From positions 2,418,001 through 2,482,000 of the forward strand of contig NZ_JBEXAC010000002.1 of the NCBI RefSeq assembly GCF_040567655.1: a DNA stretch of 64,000 bases. The letters are read 5' to 3'. The notes beneath the pieces are model-generated. The model did not search any database and was not told where the DNA came from. It saw only the letters and a program-made list of their open reading frames with translations. Numbering within the stretch: position 1 is the first letter of the stretch; every line of letters begins with the position of its first letter. This DNA is from Chitinophaga sp. H8. GTDB taxonomy: Bacteria; Bacteroidota; Bacteroidia; Chitinophagales; Chitinophagaceae. The translations under genes were made by a program, and so were the position numbers. Positions 36,719 through 45,900 of the stretch are shown here, piece after piece.

Positions 36719-37573
36719 TTATTCAGGAAATACAGTTCTTAAAAAGGCCTGGTTGGCTTGATAACTTTCCAGCATCGTGGCGCCCGGAGGTACAGCATCT
36801 TCTATCTGCAGCCATCCTCTATAACCAATGTCCTCCATCGCCTGATGTACCTGCCGGAAGTCGATCGGGCCTTTACCCAGTAACTGCCCATATTCTTTTG
36901 CATGAAACTCGCAGATGTTTTTACCCAGCCAGCGGATCTCTTGGTAGATGTCGTAGCCCATTTTGTGGGCATTAGCTACATCGTAATATACTTTTACATG
37001 CGAAGAGCCTACTGCATCCAGGATGGTCATATGTTCCGCTGCACTCAGCCAGGATTCAATACCCAGGTAGATCCCAGCCTTTTCTGCTTTAGGGGCTACC
37101 TGCCGTAAACGATGGATTACTTCCTGCTGTCCGGCTGCATCATTTTTAAGGTCACCATTACCAAAAAAAGCCAGTAACACTACTTTACACCCCAGGGTGC
37201 TGGCAACGTCTATGCTGTCGCTTACCCATTGCTCCGTGCGGGGATCAGATTTGTAAGGAATATTGTTCAACTCGCCAATAGCCAGTCCGGCAATGCTGAC
37301 GCCGGCGGCAGCGGCTGCCTGCTGATAAAGGGCTTGTACGGCAGGTTCCCGTAAATGCATATTGTTGGCGGCGCTGCCCAGGCTTACCTGTACGCCATCC
37401 AGCCCTATTTCCCTGGCCGTTTGCATGGCAGCAGGTTGATTGGCCCGGCCGATGGACCAGTCGCAGGCGCCTATCCTGAAACGCTTTTTTAACATGGCGT
37501 AGGCGGGGAGTGGGATACAATAACTACCCGCCAGAACAGACAAGGTTTTAATAACTGCTCTTCTATGCATCAT
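36719..37573 (-). CDS. Sugar phosphate isomerase/epimerase-like (xylose isomerase-like TIM barrel) protein, exported
   Basis: A 284-residue protein with a twin-arginine-like leader (HRRAVIKTLSVLAG). The AP endonuclease-2/xylose isomerase-like barrel follows (RFRIGACDWSIG, LDGVQVSLGS, GIYLGIESWLS, VKVYYDVANAH, CEFHAKEYG, GWLQIED), with the Glu/Asp/His residues that bind metal in the family. A barrel of this kind sent across the inner membrane is common next to PVC-type heme proteins. It is followed after 7 nt by the propeller-cytochrome gene and preceded by the FAD/Fe-S oxidoreductase with a 56-nt gap. The likely role is handling an oxidised or keto-sugar, by inference from its neighbours. Confidence 0.85.
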   Translation of the reverse strand: MMHRRAVIKTLSVLAGSYCIPLPAYAMLKKRFRIGACDWSIGRANQPAAMQTAREIGLDGVQVSLGSAANNMHLREPAVQALYQQAAAAAGVSIAGLAIGELNNIPYKSDPRTEQWVSDSIDVASTLGCKVVLLAFFGNGDLKNDAAGQQEVIHRLRQVAPKAEKAGIYLGIESWLSAAEHMTILDAVGSSHVKVYYDVANAHKMGYDIYQEIRWLGKNICEFHAKEYGQLLGKGPIDFRQVHQAMEDIGYRGWLQIEDAVPPGATMLESYQANQAFLRTVFPE

Positions 37574-37629
37574 AACGTGGCTTTAGGGCTTAAACGCAGT
37601 AATGAATAGAAATATAAGAAATTTCCCCG

Positions 37630-40554
37630 TCAATTTTTTATCAATGCTTCCCATAATATCTCCACCGGATGCTTCGCATGTTTGTGGGTACCATCTTTGA
37701 TCTGGTGCCTGCAGGAAGTACCGGAGGCGGCGATGATCGTATCCGGCTGCATCTTCCGGATCGTAGGGAACAGGATCAGTTCACCTACCTGCTGTGATAC
37801 GGCATAATGCTCCGCTTCATAACCAAAGGATCCGGCCATGCCACAACAGCCGGAAGGGATCACCTGCACGGAATAATGTTCCGGTAAGCTCAGCATAGTG
37901 CTGATGGCATGCTGGGAGGATAGTACTTTCTGATAACAATGACCATGTACGGCTATCGCACGTTTTTCTGTGGTAAAAGCTGCTTTGGAGATATGGCCTT
38001 TCTCCGCTGCTGCTGCAATAAATTCTTCAATGGTATAAGTATGCTTTGCCAGATGTAAAGCGTTGGTTTTATTTTCCGGACGGGCCAGATCAATATATTC
38101 GTCCCTTAACGTTAGAATGGCGGATGGCTCCAGTCCTACTACCGGTATATCTTCAGATACCAACCCGGACAAGCGGGAAATGTTTTCATTGGCAATAAGC
38201 GCTGCTTTCTTTACGAGGCCTTTCGACAGGAAACTGCGCCCGCTTTCCAGGTGAGCAGGGATGCGCACACGGTAGCCTAATGCTTCCAGCAGGAGGATCG
38301 CACGTTGACCTATTTCCACATCGTAGTAGTTGGTAAATTCATCGCAAAAGAAAATCACTTCTTTATCACCACCTTGTTGGGTGGGTACCCGCCTGTTAAA
38401 CCAGGTCCTTAAGGTAGTGCCGGGCAATAATGGCATGCTCCTTTCCGGATGAAATCCTACGGCACGGTTGGCTATCCTGCGAAGGAAGGGCGTGCCGAAT
38501 ATGAGATTATATCCCCACCGGAATATTGAGGCAAGCTTCATTTGTGCTGCAAAATTGCCGATCAGTTTTGACCGGAAGGGAACGCCGTTTTTATCATAAT
38601 ACTGTTGTAAAAACTCAGCTTTCATCTTGGTGATATCTACCCCCGACGGGCAATCCGACTTGCAGCCTTTACAACTCAGGCACAGGTCCATCACTTCTTT
38701 GATCTCTTTATGATTCAGTGGCTCCGCATCTGCGGTATTGCTGAGGAATTGTCTTAATACATTGGCCCTGGCGCGGGTAGTATCTTTTTCATTCCGGGTG
38801 GCCATATAACTGGGGCACATGGTACCACCGGCCATTTCACTGCGCCGGCAATCTCCTGAGCCGGAACATTTTTCTGCCAGCCGCAGCATACTGCCCTGTG
38901 CCGAAAAATCAAAGTGGGTGGCCAGCGTAGAGGCGGGTTGATTCACCTGCACCCTAAGATGACTGTCCATGGGCGGGGTATCGGTGATCTTCCCGCGGTT
39001 AAAAATAGCGTGCGGGTCAAATAACTGTTTTACCTGCTTAAACAGCTCGTAGGTTTCCTGCCCTATGATAGTGGCTATATATTCTCCGCGCAACCTGCCA
39101 TCGCCATGCTCACCGGAAAGGGAACCATTGTATTTTTTTACGATCACCACGGTGTCTGCCAGGATATTCCTGAATAATGCCAACCCTTCTTTGGTTTTTA
39201 AATTGATCATAGGCTCCACGTGCAGCTCTCCGGCGCCTGCATGCGCATAATAGGAGGCGTTTACCTGGTGCTTTTGCAGCATTTCCTGTAAGTCGTGAAC
39301 ATACTCCGGCAATTCCTGCGGGGAAACAGCGCAATCTTCTATCAGGTTTACCGGCTGGGTATCTCCGGGCAGATTACGCAGTAGGCCTAAGCCTGCTTTC
39401 CGCACATCCCAGGCGTATTTAGTATCCTCATTATATAAAACAGGATAGGCGTAGCCATGTCCCTGCTGCTTTAAATCGGTAATCAGTTGCTCCGCCTGCC
39501 GGGTTACGGTGGCCTTACTATCCGCCATAAACTCAACCATCAGGATGGCTGCGGGATCTCCCTCCACAAAAAAGCAGTTTTTCCGGTATTCAGGATGCTC
39601 CCGTGTAAAATTCATGATGTACCGGTCTACCAGCTCAGAGGCCATCGGTTGGTGCTGCAGGGCGATAATATTGGCCCGCAGTGAATCCTGCAGAGAATTA
39701 CAATGCACACACACCAGGGCTGTTTCCTTGGGAGGCAGATCCAGCAATTGCAGCTTCACTTCGGTAATAAACAATAGCGTGCCTTCTGATCCGGCTATCA
39801 GCTGACAAAGATTGAAAGGCGCTCCGCCAGCCGTAAAAGGCTGCCTGTATACCATGCTGTCCAGGGCATAACCGGTGTTTCTCCTGACTACAGCCGCTTT
39901 GGGAAACTGTTTTTTGATCAGCGCCTGTCGGGCTTCGTCACGCAGGAGCTGCTGAATGCCGGCATAGATGTCTTTCTTCAATCCGGTATAATGGTTGGCA
40001 TCCACCGGCTCTTCTTTGAAAACAGCATCAGACCCATCACTCAGTATAGCAGTTACCTCCAGCAGGTGATCCCGCACGGCACCCCATACAATACTGTGCA
40101 AGCCACAGGAATTGTTGCCCACCATGCCACCTATCATGGCCCTGTTGGCGGTAGAGGTTTCCGGACCGAACATCAGTCCGTGAGGGGCCAGCTTCCGGTT
40201 CAGGTCGTCCCGGATTACTCCCGGTTGTACCCTTACCCATTTCTCTGCTGTATTGATTTCAATGACCTCATTAAAATGACGGGAAATATCTACAACGATA
40301 CCATTGCCTACTACCTGACCTGCCAGGGAAGTACCCGCAGCTCTTGGAATCAGGGTTACTTGGTGCTGCCGGGCAAAGCCGATCAGCAACTTGATATCAT
40401 CAGTGTTTTCAGGTATGGCCACTGCCAGCGGCTTTTCCTGGTAAACAGACGCATCTGTGGAATACGCTAATAATTGCGTGTTATGTTCAGGGGATGAATT
40501 ATAATATAAAGGCCCACCCATTTTTTCCGCGAGCAGAGACAGATCGCTTTGCAT
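37630..40554 (-). CDS. FAD-linked oxidase/Fe-S fusion (D-lactate or glycolate dehydrogenase type)
   Basis: A 974-residue fusion. The N-terminal PCMH FAD domain (PLAVAIPENTDDIKLLIGFA, IPRAAGTSLAGQVVGNG) and FAD-oxidase C-terminal domain cover about residues 1-530. A first Fe-S motif (CSGSGDCRRSEMAGGTMCP, about 563-581) is followed by a standard CxxCxxCxxxCP cluster at C625/C628/C631/C635. Two cysteine-rich (CCG) domains follow, the second with SGCCGMAGSFGYE. This GlcD-plus-GlcF layout is used by membrane-associated 2-hydroxyacid dehydrogenases. It is probably the first gene of the three-gene operon with the isomerase-like and heme proteins. A TAnnTTTG box lies about 81 nt upstream. The acid oxidised is not identifiable. 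Confidence 0.9.
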   Translation of the reverse strand: MQSDLSLLAEKMGGPLYYNSSPEHNTQLLAYSTDASVYQEKPLAVAIPENTDDIKLLIGFARQHQVTLIPRAAGTSLAGQVVGNGIVVDISRHFNEVIEINTAEKWVRVQPGVIRDDLNRKLAPHGLMFGPETSTANRAMIGGMVGNNSCGLHSIVWGAVRDHLLEVTAILSDGSDAVFKEEPVDANHYTGLKKDIYAGIQQLLRDEARQALIKKQFPKAAVVRRNTGYALDSMVYRQPFTAGGAPFNLCQLIAGSEGTLLFITEVKLQLLDLPPKETALVCVHCNSLQDSLRANIIALQHQPMASELVDRYIMNFTREHPEYRKNCFFVEGDPAAILMVEFMADSKATVTRQAEQLITDLKQQGHGYAYPVLYNEDTKYAWDVRKAGLGLLRNLPGDTQPVNLIEDCAVSPQELPEYVHDLQEMLQKHQVNASYYAHAGAGELHVEPMINLKTKEGLALFRNILADTVVIVKKYNGSLSGEHGDGRLRGEYIATIIGQETYELFKQVKQLFDPHAIFNRGKITDTPPMDSHLRVQVNQPASTLATHFDFSAQGSMLRLAEKCSGSGDCRRSEMAGGTMCPSYMATRNEKDTTRARANVLRQFLSNTADAEPLNHKEIKEVMDLCLSCKGCKSDCPSGVDITKMKAEFLQQYYDKNGVPFRSKLIGNFAAQMKLASIFRWGYNLIFGTPFLRRIANRAVGFHPERSMPLLPGTTLRTWFNRRVPTQQGGDKEVIFFCDEFTNYYDVEIGQRAILLLEALGYRVRIPAHLESGRSFLSKGLVKKAALIANENISRLSGLVSEDIPVVGLEPSAILTLRDEYIDLARPENKTNALHLAKHTYTIEEFIAAAAEKGHISKAAFTTEKRAIAVHGHCYQKVLSSQHAISTMLSLPEHYSVQVIPSGCCGMAGSFGYEAEHYAVSQQVGELILFPTIRKMQPDTIIAASGTSCRHQIKDGTHKHAKHPVEILWEALIKN

Positions 40555-40634
40555 AAAACATTCTTGTGTTTAGAGAATAGGAGTTGTACAGTCACATCTG
40601 GCTTTCCGGTCACTGCATTCACTTCCCTGATAAA

Positions 40635-40642
40635 CAAAGATA
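40635..40642 (-). promoter_or_regulatory. Candidate -7 box for the FAD/Fe-S oxidoreductase operon
   Basis: On the minus strand TATCTTTG matches the Bacteroidota TAnnTTTG box exactly, 81 nt upstream of the ATG at 40554. No clear TTG element lies at the expected distance upstream of it, so the promoter call is weak. Confidence 0.35.
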
Positions 40643-40787
40643 ATCAAAGAATTTACTCTTTATGAAGAATGAATGGTATACTTGAATGATGGAAAAATAA
40701 GAACTGTACTAACTTTCCGGGGAGTAACATAACAAATGGCCACGGGAATTTATAACACGATATTGACCATTAATTGCATGAAATTAG

Positions 40788-40816
40788 TATTACCGGAGGT
40801 AATAAATTTTATTACC
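40788..40816. promoter_or_regulatory. Inverted plus direct repeat upstream of the PUL 3 sigma gene
   Basis: TATTACC (40788-40794), a 3-nt spacer and GGTAATA (40798-40804) form a perfect 7-bp inverted repeat. A third copy of the half-site, TTATTACC, follows at 40809-40816. The element ends 33 nt before the sigma start codon, so it could be an operator array or a leader hairpin. What binds it is unknown. Confidence 0.35.
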
Positions 40817-40849
40817 TTTAAATCCCAGTGAACATCAAAACCGAAATCT

Positions 40850-41443
40850 TTGGCAAGCCTTGATTCATACAATGAGCATGCATTATTGGAGGAAATTTCC
40901 GGCGGTAGCGAAAAGGCTATGAAGGAATTATTCAGTATTTACCACGCAAGACTTTTTCACTATATCGCTGGTTTTATAAAATCAGACCAGGTAGCGGAAG
41001 AGCTGGTCATGGATGTATTTATGAAGCTATGGGTAGGCCGGGAGATGATCACACAGATCCGGGACCTGGATGCTTTCCTGTTCCGCATTGCGCATAATAA
41101 GTCGGTCGATTTTCTCCGCGCGGCTGCCAGAGATCAGCGCCTGAAAACACTCCTCTGCCATCGCCTGGAAACGGCGGAAGAAGTGCCGGCGGATAGCGGG
41201 CTTTTACTGCTGGAATATGAACAAAAGATCCGGGAAGCTATCGCATTATTACCACCCAAAAGGAGGGAAGTATACCTGCTGAGCCGGGAAGAAGAATTGT
41301 CCCATGAACAGATTGCCCAACGGCTGCAAATATCCAGATCCACTGTCAACAACCATATCGGAGAAGCCCAGCGCTTTGTCCGCCATTACCTTTCCCAACA
41401 CGCCGACCTGGCTGTACTCCTCGTACTTTTTAAAATAGTGTAA
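40850..41443 (+). CDS. ECF RNA polymerase sigma-70 factor, PUL 3
   Basis: A 197-residue ECF sigma factor. Region 2 includes MKELFSIYHARLFHYIAG and AEELVMDVFMKLWVG. Region 4 includes LPPKRREVYLLSREEELSHE and a helix-turn-helix (RLQISRSTVNNHIGEA). It ends in a hydrophobic tail (LAVLLVLFKIV). There is an in-frame stop at 40829 and no ATG before region 2, so the TTG at 40850 is the best start (TTG at 40886 is possible). fecR follows after 87 nt. It should control PUL 3 in the same way as the other three units. Confidence 0.9.
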   Translation: MASLDSYNEHALLEEISGGSEKAMKELFSIYHARLFHYIAGFIKSDQVAEELVMDVFMKLWVGREMITQIRDLDAFLFRIAHNKSVDFLRAAARDQRLKTLLCHRLETAEEVPADSGLLLLEYEQKIREAIALLPPKRREVYLLSREEELSHEQIAQRLQISRSTVNNHIGEAQRFVRHYLSQHADLAVLLVLFKIV

Positions 41444-41530
41444 GTTTTTTTTGCAGGGAATAGTTATTCCGGTTTTTTCCATCGTCTTATATATAGACGC
41501 CGTTATATTGGCCACCTGTAATCATATGTT

Positions 41531-42775
41531 ATGGAACAGCATCAACATGCCTGGCAATCTCTTTTAGACCGGTACATCAACAACACTATTTCTCCGGAAG
41601 AAATGGAGCTGCTGCTGCATAAAATAGAAGAAGGAGAGGTGCCGGAATCATTTACAGATGCGCTCCGCCGGCATTGGGAGGTGTCCAGGGAACAGGGGCA
41701 AACGGACACCCGCGCATGGAATGAAAAATTTGCGGCTATGATGGCGGAGGAGAAACGGAATAATCCGCCATTAAAACGGGTGATGACAACAGGCAAACGC
41801 CTGCTCCGTTACGCCGCAGCAGTATTACTGCTGGTGGCCATGGGGACCTGGTACTTCTCTGAACGGAATAAAACGGCACCACCAGCGCCTGCCATATCAT
41901 CACCTGCCACCGAGCTGGCAGACCTGAAACCAGGCACACCGGGGGCTATCCTGAAACTGAGCAATGGCCAGGAAATAGTATTGGATAGTGCAAACAACGG
42001 AGTACTGGCGATACAGGGAAACACCAAAATTATTCGCCGCAACAACCAGATTTTCTACGATGAAACTGCCAGCAACCAAACTGAAGCAGTATATAACACG
42101 ATCACCACACCTAAGGGAAGACAATACCAGCTCATCCTTGCGGATGGCAGTAAAGTATGGCTCAATGCGGCTTCCTCTATCCGGTATCCTACCCTCTTTA
42201 CCGGCAACAAACGCGAGGTGGAGATAACGGGAGAAGTGTATTTTGAAGTAGCACACCAGACATTGAAAAACAACCGTGCCAATGGCGCCGGAGAAACACG
42301 GATGCCTTTTATTGTAAAGGTCAGCAATGCGGCAGGCCATGGGGAAGAAATAGAAGTGCTGGGCACCCACTTTAATATCAATGCCTACCATGATGAGCCT
42401 GCGGTAAAAACAACCTTACTGGAAGGTAGTGTAAAAGTGAGCACGATGGCAGGGCATTCTGCTGTGCTGCAGCCCGGGCAACAATCTGCTGTAGCACAAA
42501 ATGGGGCCATCCACGTTATGAAGGCAGTAAATACGGACGCTGTTATGGCCTGGAAAAATGGCTACTTCTCTTTTGATCAAACCGACCTGGCTACACTGAT
42601 GCGCCAGATAGGCCGTTGGTATGATGTGGATATCTCCTATGAAGGAGCCATCCCTGTACGGAAATTTGGCGGGGAAATTTCACGCGACAACAACGCTTCC
42701 CAGGTGCTGAAAATTATGGAAGAAACCGGGGTACGCTTCAGAATAGAAGGAAGAAAAATAATTGTATTACCGTAA
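41531..42775 (+). CDS. FecR-family anti-sigma factor, PUL 3
   Basis: A 414-residue FecR with ATG start. A cytoplasmic N-terminal region covers about residues 1-90, one transmembrane helix about 95-113 (YAAAVLLLVAMGTWYF), and a periplasmic FecR domain about 185-315 (ITGEVYFEVAHQ, EVLGTHFNINAYHDE). The C-terminal DUF4974-type domain includes LMRQIGRWYDVDISYEG. It is similar in layout to the PUL 2 FecR, including an extended linker between helix and FecR domain (PGAILKLSNGQEIVLDSANN here). It should hold the PUL 3 sigma factor until SusC is engaged. Confidence 0.93.
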   Translation: MEQHQHAWQSLLDRYINNTISPEEMELLLHKIEEGEVPESFTDALRRHWEVSREQGQTDTRAWNEKFAAMMAEEKRNNPPLKRVMTTGKRLLRYAAAVLLLVAMGTWYFSERNKTAPPAPAISSPATELADLKPGTPGAILKLSNGQEIVLDSANNGVLAIQGNTKIIRRNNQIFYDETASNQTEAVYNTITTPKGRQYQLILADGSKVWLNAASSIRYPTLFTGNKREVEITGEVYFEVAHQTLKNNRANGAGETRMPFIVKVSNAAGHGEEIEVLGTHFNINAYHDEPAVKTTLLEGSVKVSTMAGHSAVLQPGQQSAVAQNGAIHVMKAVNTDAVMAWKNGYFSFDQTDLATLMRQIGRWYDVDISYEGAIPVRKFGGEISRDNNASQVLKIMEETGVRFRIEGRKIIVLP

Positions 42776-42806
42776 GTGATATCACTTTAAAATATTGGAA
42801 TAGCTA

Positions 42807-42840
42807 AAATAAAACCGCTCCGGGGTGAGAGTCGGAGCGG
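42807..42840 (-). terminator. Intrinsic terminator in the antisense direction, PUL 3 fecR-susC gap
   Basis: CCGCTCCG (42815-42822) and CGGAGCGG (42833-42840) form a perfect 8-bp stem with a 10-nt loop. It is preceded on the plus strand by AAAATAAAA and followed by no T-run. Read on the minus strand, the stem is followed by TTTTATTTT. No complete antisense promoter was found between it and the susC start. Confidence 0.55.
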
Positions 42841-42918
42841 ACCCGCTTATAGCGGTATTTGGGCTGTTTACAATTGCTGTTAGGAACTGTTTTATTCACC
42901 CAAAATGTCTGTAAAAGT

Positions 42919-45900
42919 ATGCAAATTTTTTATTGTAAGCCCTGCTATTTTAACCGTAGGGCGTCAACCAAAATGCTGTTGGTTATGAAGTTAACAGCCC
43001 TTCTGCTACTTGCATTATGCCTGCAGGTACATGCAAAAGTAAGTGCACAGAAAGTCACCATGTCCGAAAAAGATGTTTCCCTGCAAAAGGTGTTCAGCAT
43101 CATTAAAAAACAAACGGGCATGTCCTTCTTTTTTGATGAATCCTGGCTACAACAAGCCCGTAAGGTAACGGTGGATGTCAAAAACGAAACGTTGGAAAAA
43201 ACACTGGATATCTGTTTCAGCAACCAGTCGCTTACGTATGCCATCGTAGGCCGTACCGTAGTGATCAAACAAAGAACAGCGCCTCCGGAAAAGGAAGATA
43301 CACCCCGGCCTCCGCAGGAGATATCAGGGATTGTGACAGATGAAAAAAATACACCCCTGCCTAATGTGAGCGTGACCATAAAAGGTACTTCCCAGGGTAC
43401 TGCTACCAATGCACAGGGTCGCTTTACCCTGAAGGTACCCGATGGAAAATCCATCATCGTATTTTCCTCTGTGGGCTTCGAATCGCGCGAACTACCGGCT
43501 GGTACCAATAAAGATATGGGTGCTATCGTGCTCATCCAGGCAAACGTGTCTTTGAATGATGTGGTGGTAACAGGATATGCTACCCAGAAAAAAGCCAACC
43601 TGACCGGTGCGGTGGAAGCGATCAGCAGCAAGGTAATTGCTGCCCGCCCCCAAGGCAACGTAGGCCAGCTGCTCCAAGGGGTATCTCCCGGCCTTAATAT
43701 CACCACTAATAACACCGGCGGTGAACCGGATGCTTCTATGAACTTCAATATCCGTGGTATGGGATCTCCTTTTGTACTGGTGGATGGTATGCCCATGAAT
43801 ATCAACCAGCTCAATCCCAGCGATATTGAATCCATCTCTGTATTGAAAGATGCTTCTTCCGCTGCGATCTATGGGGCCTATGCGCCATATGGCGTGATCC
43901 TGGTGACCACCAAAAAAGGTGGCTCTACGGATGGCAGGCCCAACCTGAGCTATAACGCGAATATGGAATGGGCTACGCCTACTTTATTACCCAACCCGGC
44001 CAACGGTCTGGAGTTTGCCAACGCCTGGAATGATGCTACCAAAAACTCCGGCATGGCGCCTTTCTTCTCCAATGAAATCATTGAAAAGATCAAACAGTAT
44101 ATGAATGACCCCAAAAATACGCCTGGTACAGCGCCCGACCCGCTGGACCCTGGCAAATGGGGAAAACATGAATATGCGAATGCCAGCACCAACTGGTACA
44201 AAGAACTGGTAAAAAAATGGTCGTTCAGACAAAAACATAATCTTACCGTAGATGGTGGTAAAGACGGACTTACCTATTATCTCTCCGCAGGTTTATATGA
44301 CCACGGCGGACAAATGAAGTACGGTAATGAAAGCTACAAACGCTATAACATTGATGCCAAGATCAATACCAAAATCACCAAATGGATGCAGGTCAACTTC
44401 CTGACCAAATATGCCAGGGGGGAATCGGATTATCCGAATGATGGGTACGGATTGGTGCGCAGTGTGATGTGGCACGACCTTACCCGCAGATATGCTACCG
44501 ATCCGCTTAAATATCCGAATGGGGAATATAGCGAAATGTCACGCGTAAATGTATACGAAAATGGTGGCCGTGATATTTACCTCAACAATGAATTATGGCT
44601 AAGACTGGAAGGAGAACTGGAACCTGTTAAAAACTGGCTGATCAAAGGGGATTACTCCTGGAAAAATGCCAACATGACCAACACCGCCCACCATGCACTG
44701 GTAACAGCTACCGGACCTGATGGGGGAAAATATGTGGCTTTTGATACAAGAACACCTAATGATTACGCACAAACAAGTGATGCGGACAACTACTGGACCT
44801 ATAATATCTCTACTTCTTACGAAAAGAAATTTAACAATCATAACGTGAAGGCGCTCCTGGGTTTTCAGCGCGAGTACCAGCATTTTAACAGTCTCTATGG
44901 ATTAAGGAACCGCCTGATCACCGACAATGTGCCTTCTCTCACCACTGCTACCGGAGATATGAACGTACGGGATAATATCTACCACTGGTCTACCGATGGT
45001 ACTTTCTTTCGTATCAACTACGACTATAAGGAAAAATACCTGCTGGAACTGAACGCCCGCCAAAATGGTACTTCCAGGTTTGAAGATGGGAAACGGGAAG
45101 GTTTTTTCCCTTCCGTATCTGCGGGATACCGCATTTCCAGTGAACCTTTCTGGACACCGCTAAAAAATACGATCGATTACTTTAAGCTGCGTGCTTCTTA
45201 TGGCTCACTGGGTAACCAGAATGTGGCTAATTACCTCTACCTGCCTATCATGCCGGTTACACAACAGGTAAACTGGGTGGCAGGCGAAACCCGCCCTATT
45301 GGGGTAGGGGCGCCGGGACTGGTGAGTGCAGGGCTTACCTGGGAAACCGTGCAAACACTGGATGTGGGATTCGATGGTGCGCTCTTCAATAATCGCATGG
45401 AAGTGACCTTCGACTATTTTAAAAGAAAGGTGTTTAATATGCTGGGTACTTCCTATCCGCTGCCTGCTGTATTAGGAACAACAGTACCGCTGGAAAACAA
45501 CGCGGAAAAAGTAAATACGGGATGGGAAACTTCCATTGCCTGGAACGATCGTATTGGAGAAGTAAAATATAATGTACGTCTTACCCTGTCAGACTACCGG
45601 GTGAAAATCACCAAATGGAATAACCCGAATAAAACATTGTCCAGCAACTATGAAGGACAGTATGAGGGCGATATCTGGGGGCTGGAATCCAACGGATTGT
45701 TTCAATCGGAAGATGAGGTGTCCAAACATGCTAAACAATCCCTCTTTTATGCCAACTGGCATCCGGGGGATGTAAAGTATGAAGACCTGAATCATGACGG
45801 GGTGATCAATTACGGCAACAGAACACTGGATGATCACGGCGATATGAAGATCATTGGTAATTCACTGCCCCGGTATTCCTACGCCGTATTTATGGGACTA

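Noticed and set aside
42945..43835. Long minus-strand reading frame opposite susC of PUL 3
   Set aside because: It is fully antisense to a clear SusC, has no domain-like features or start context and reflects codon bias of the real gene.
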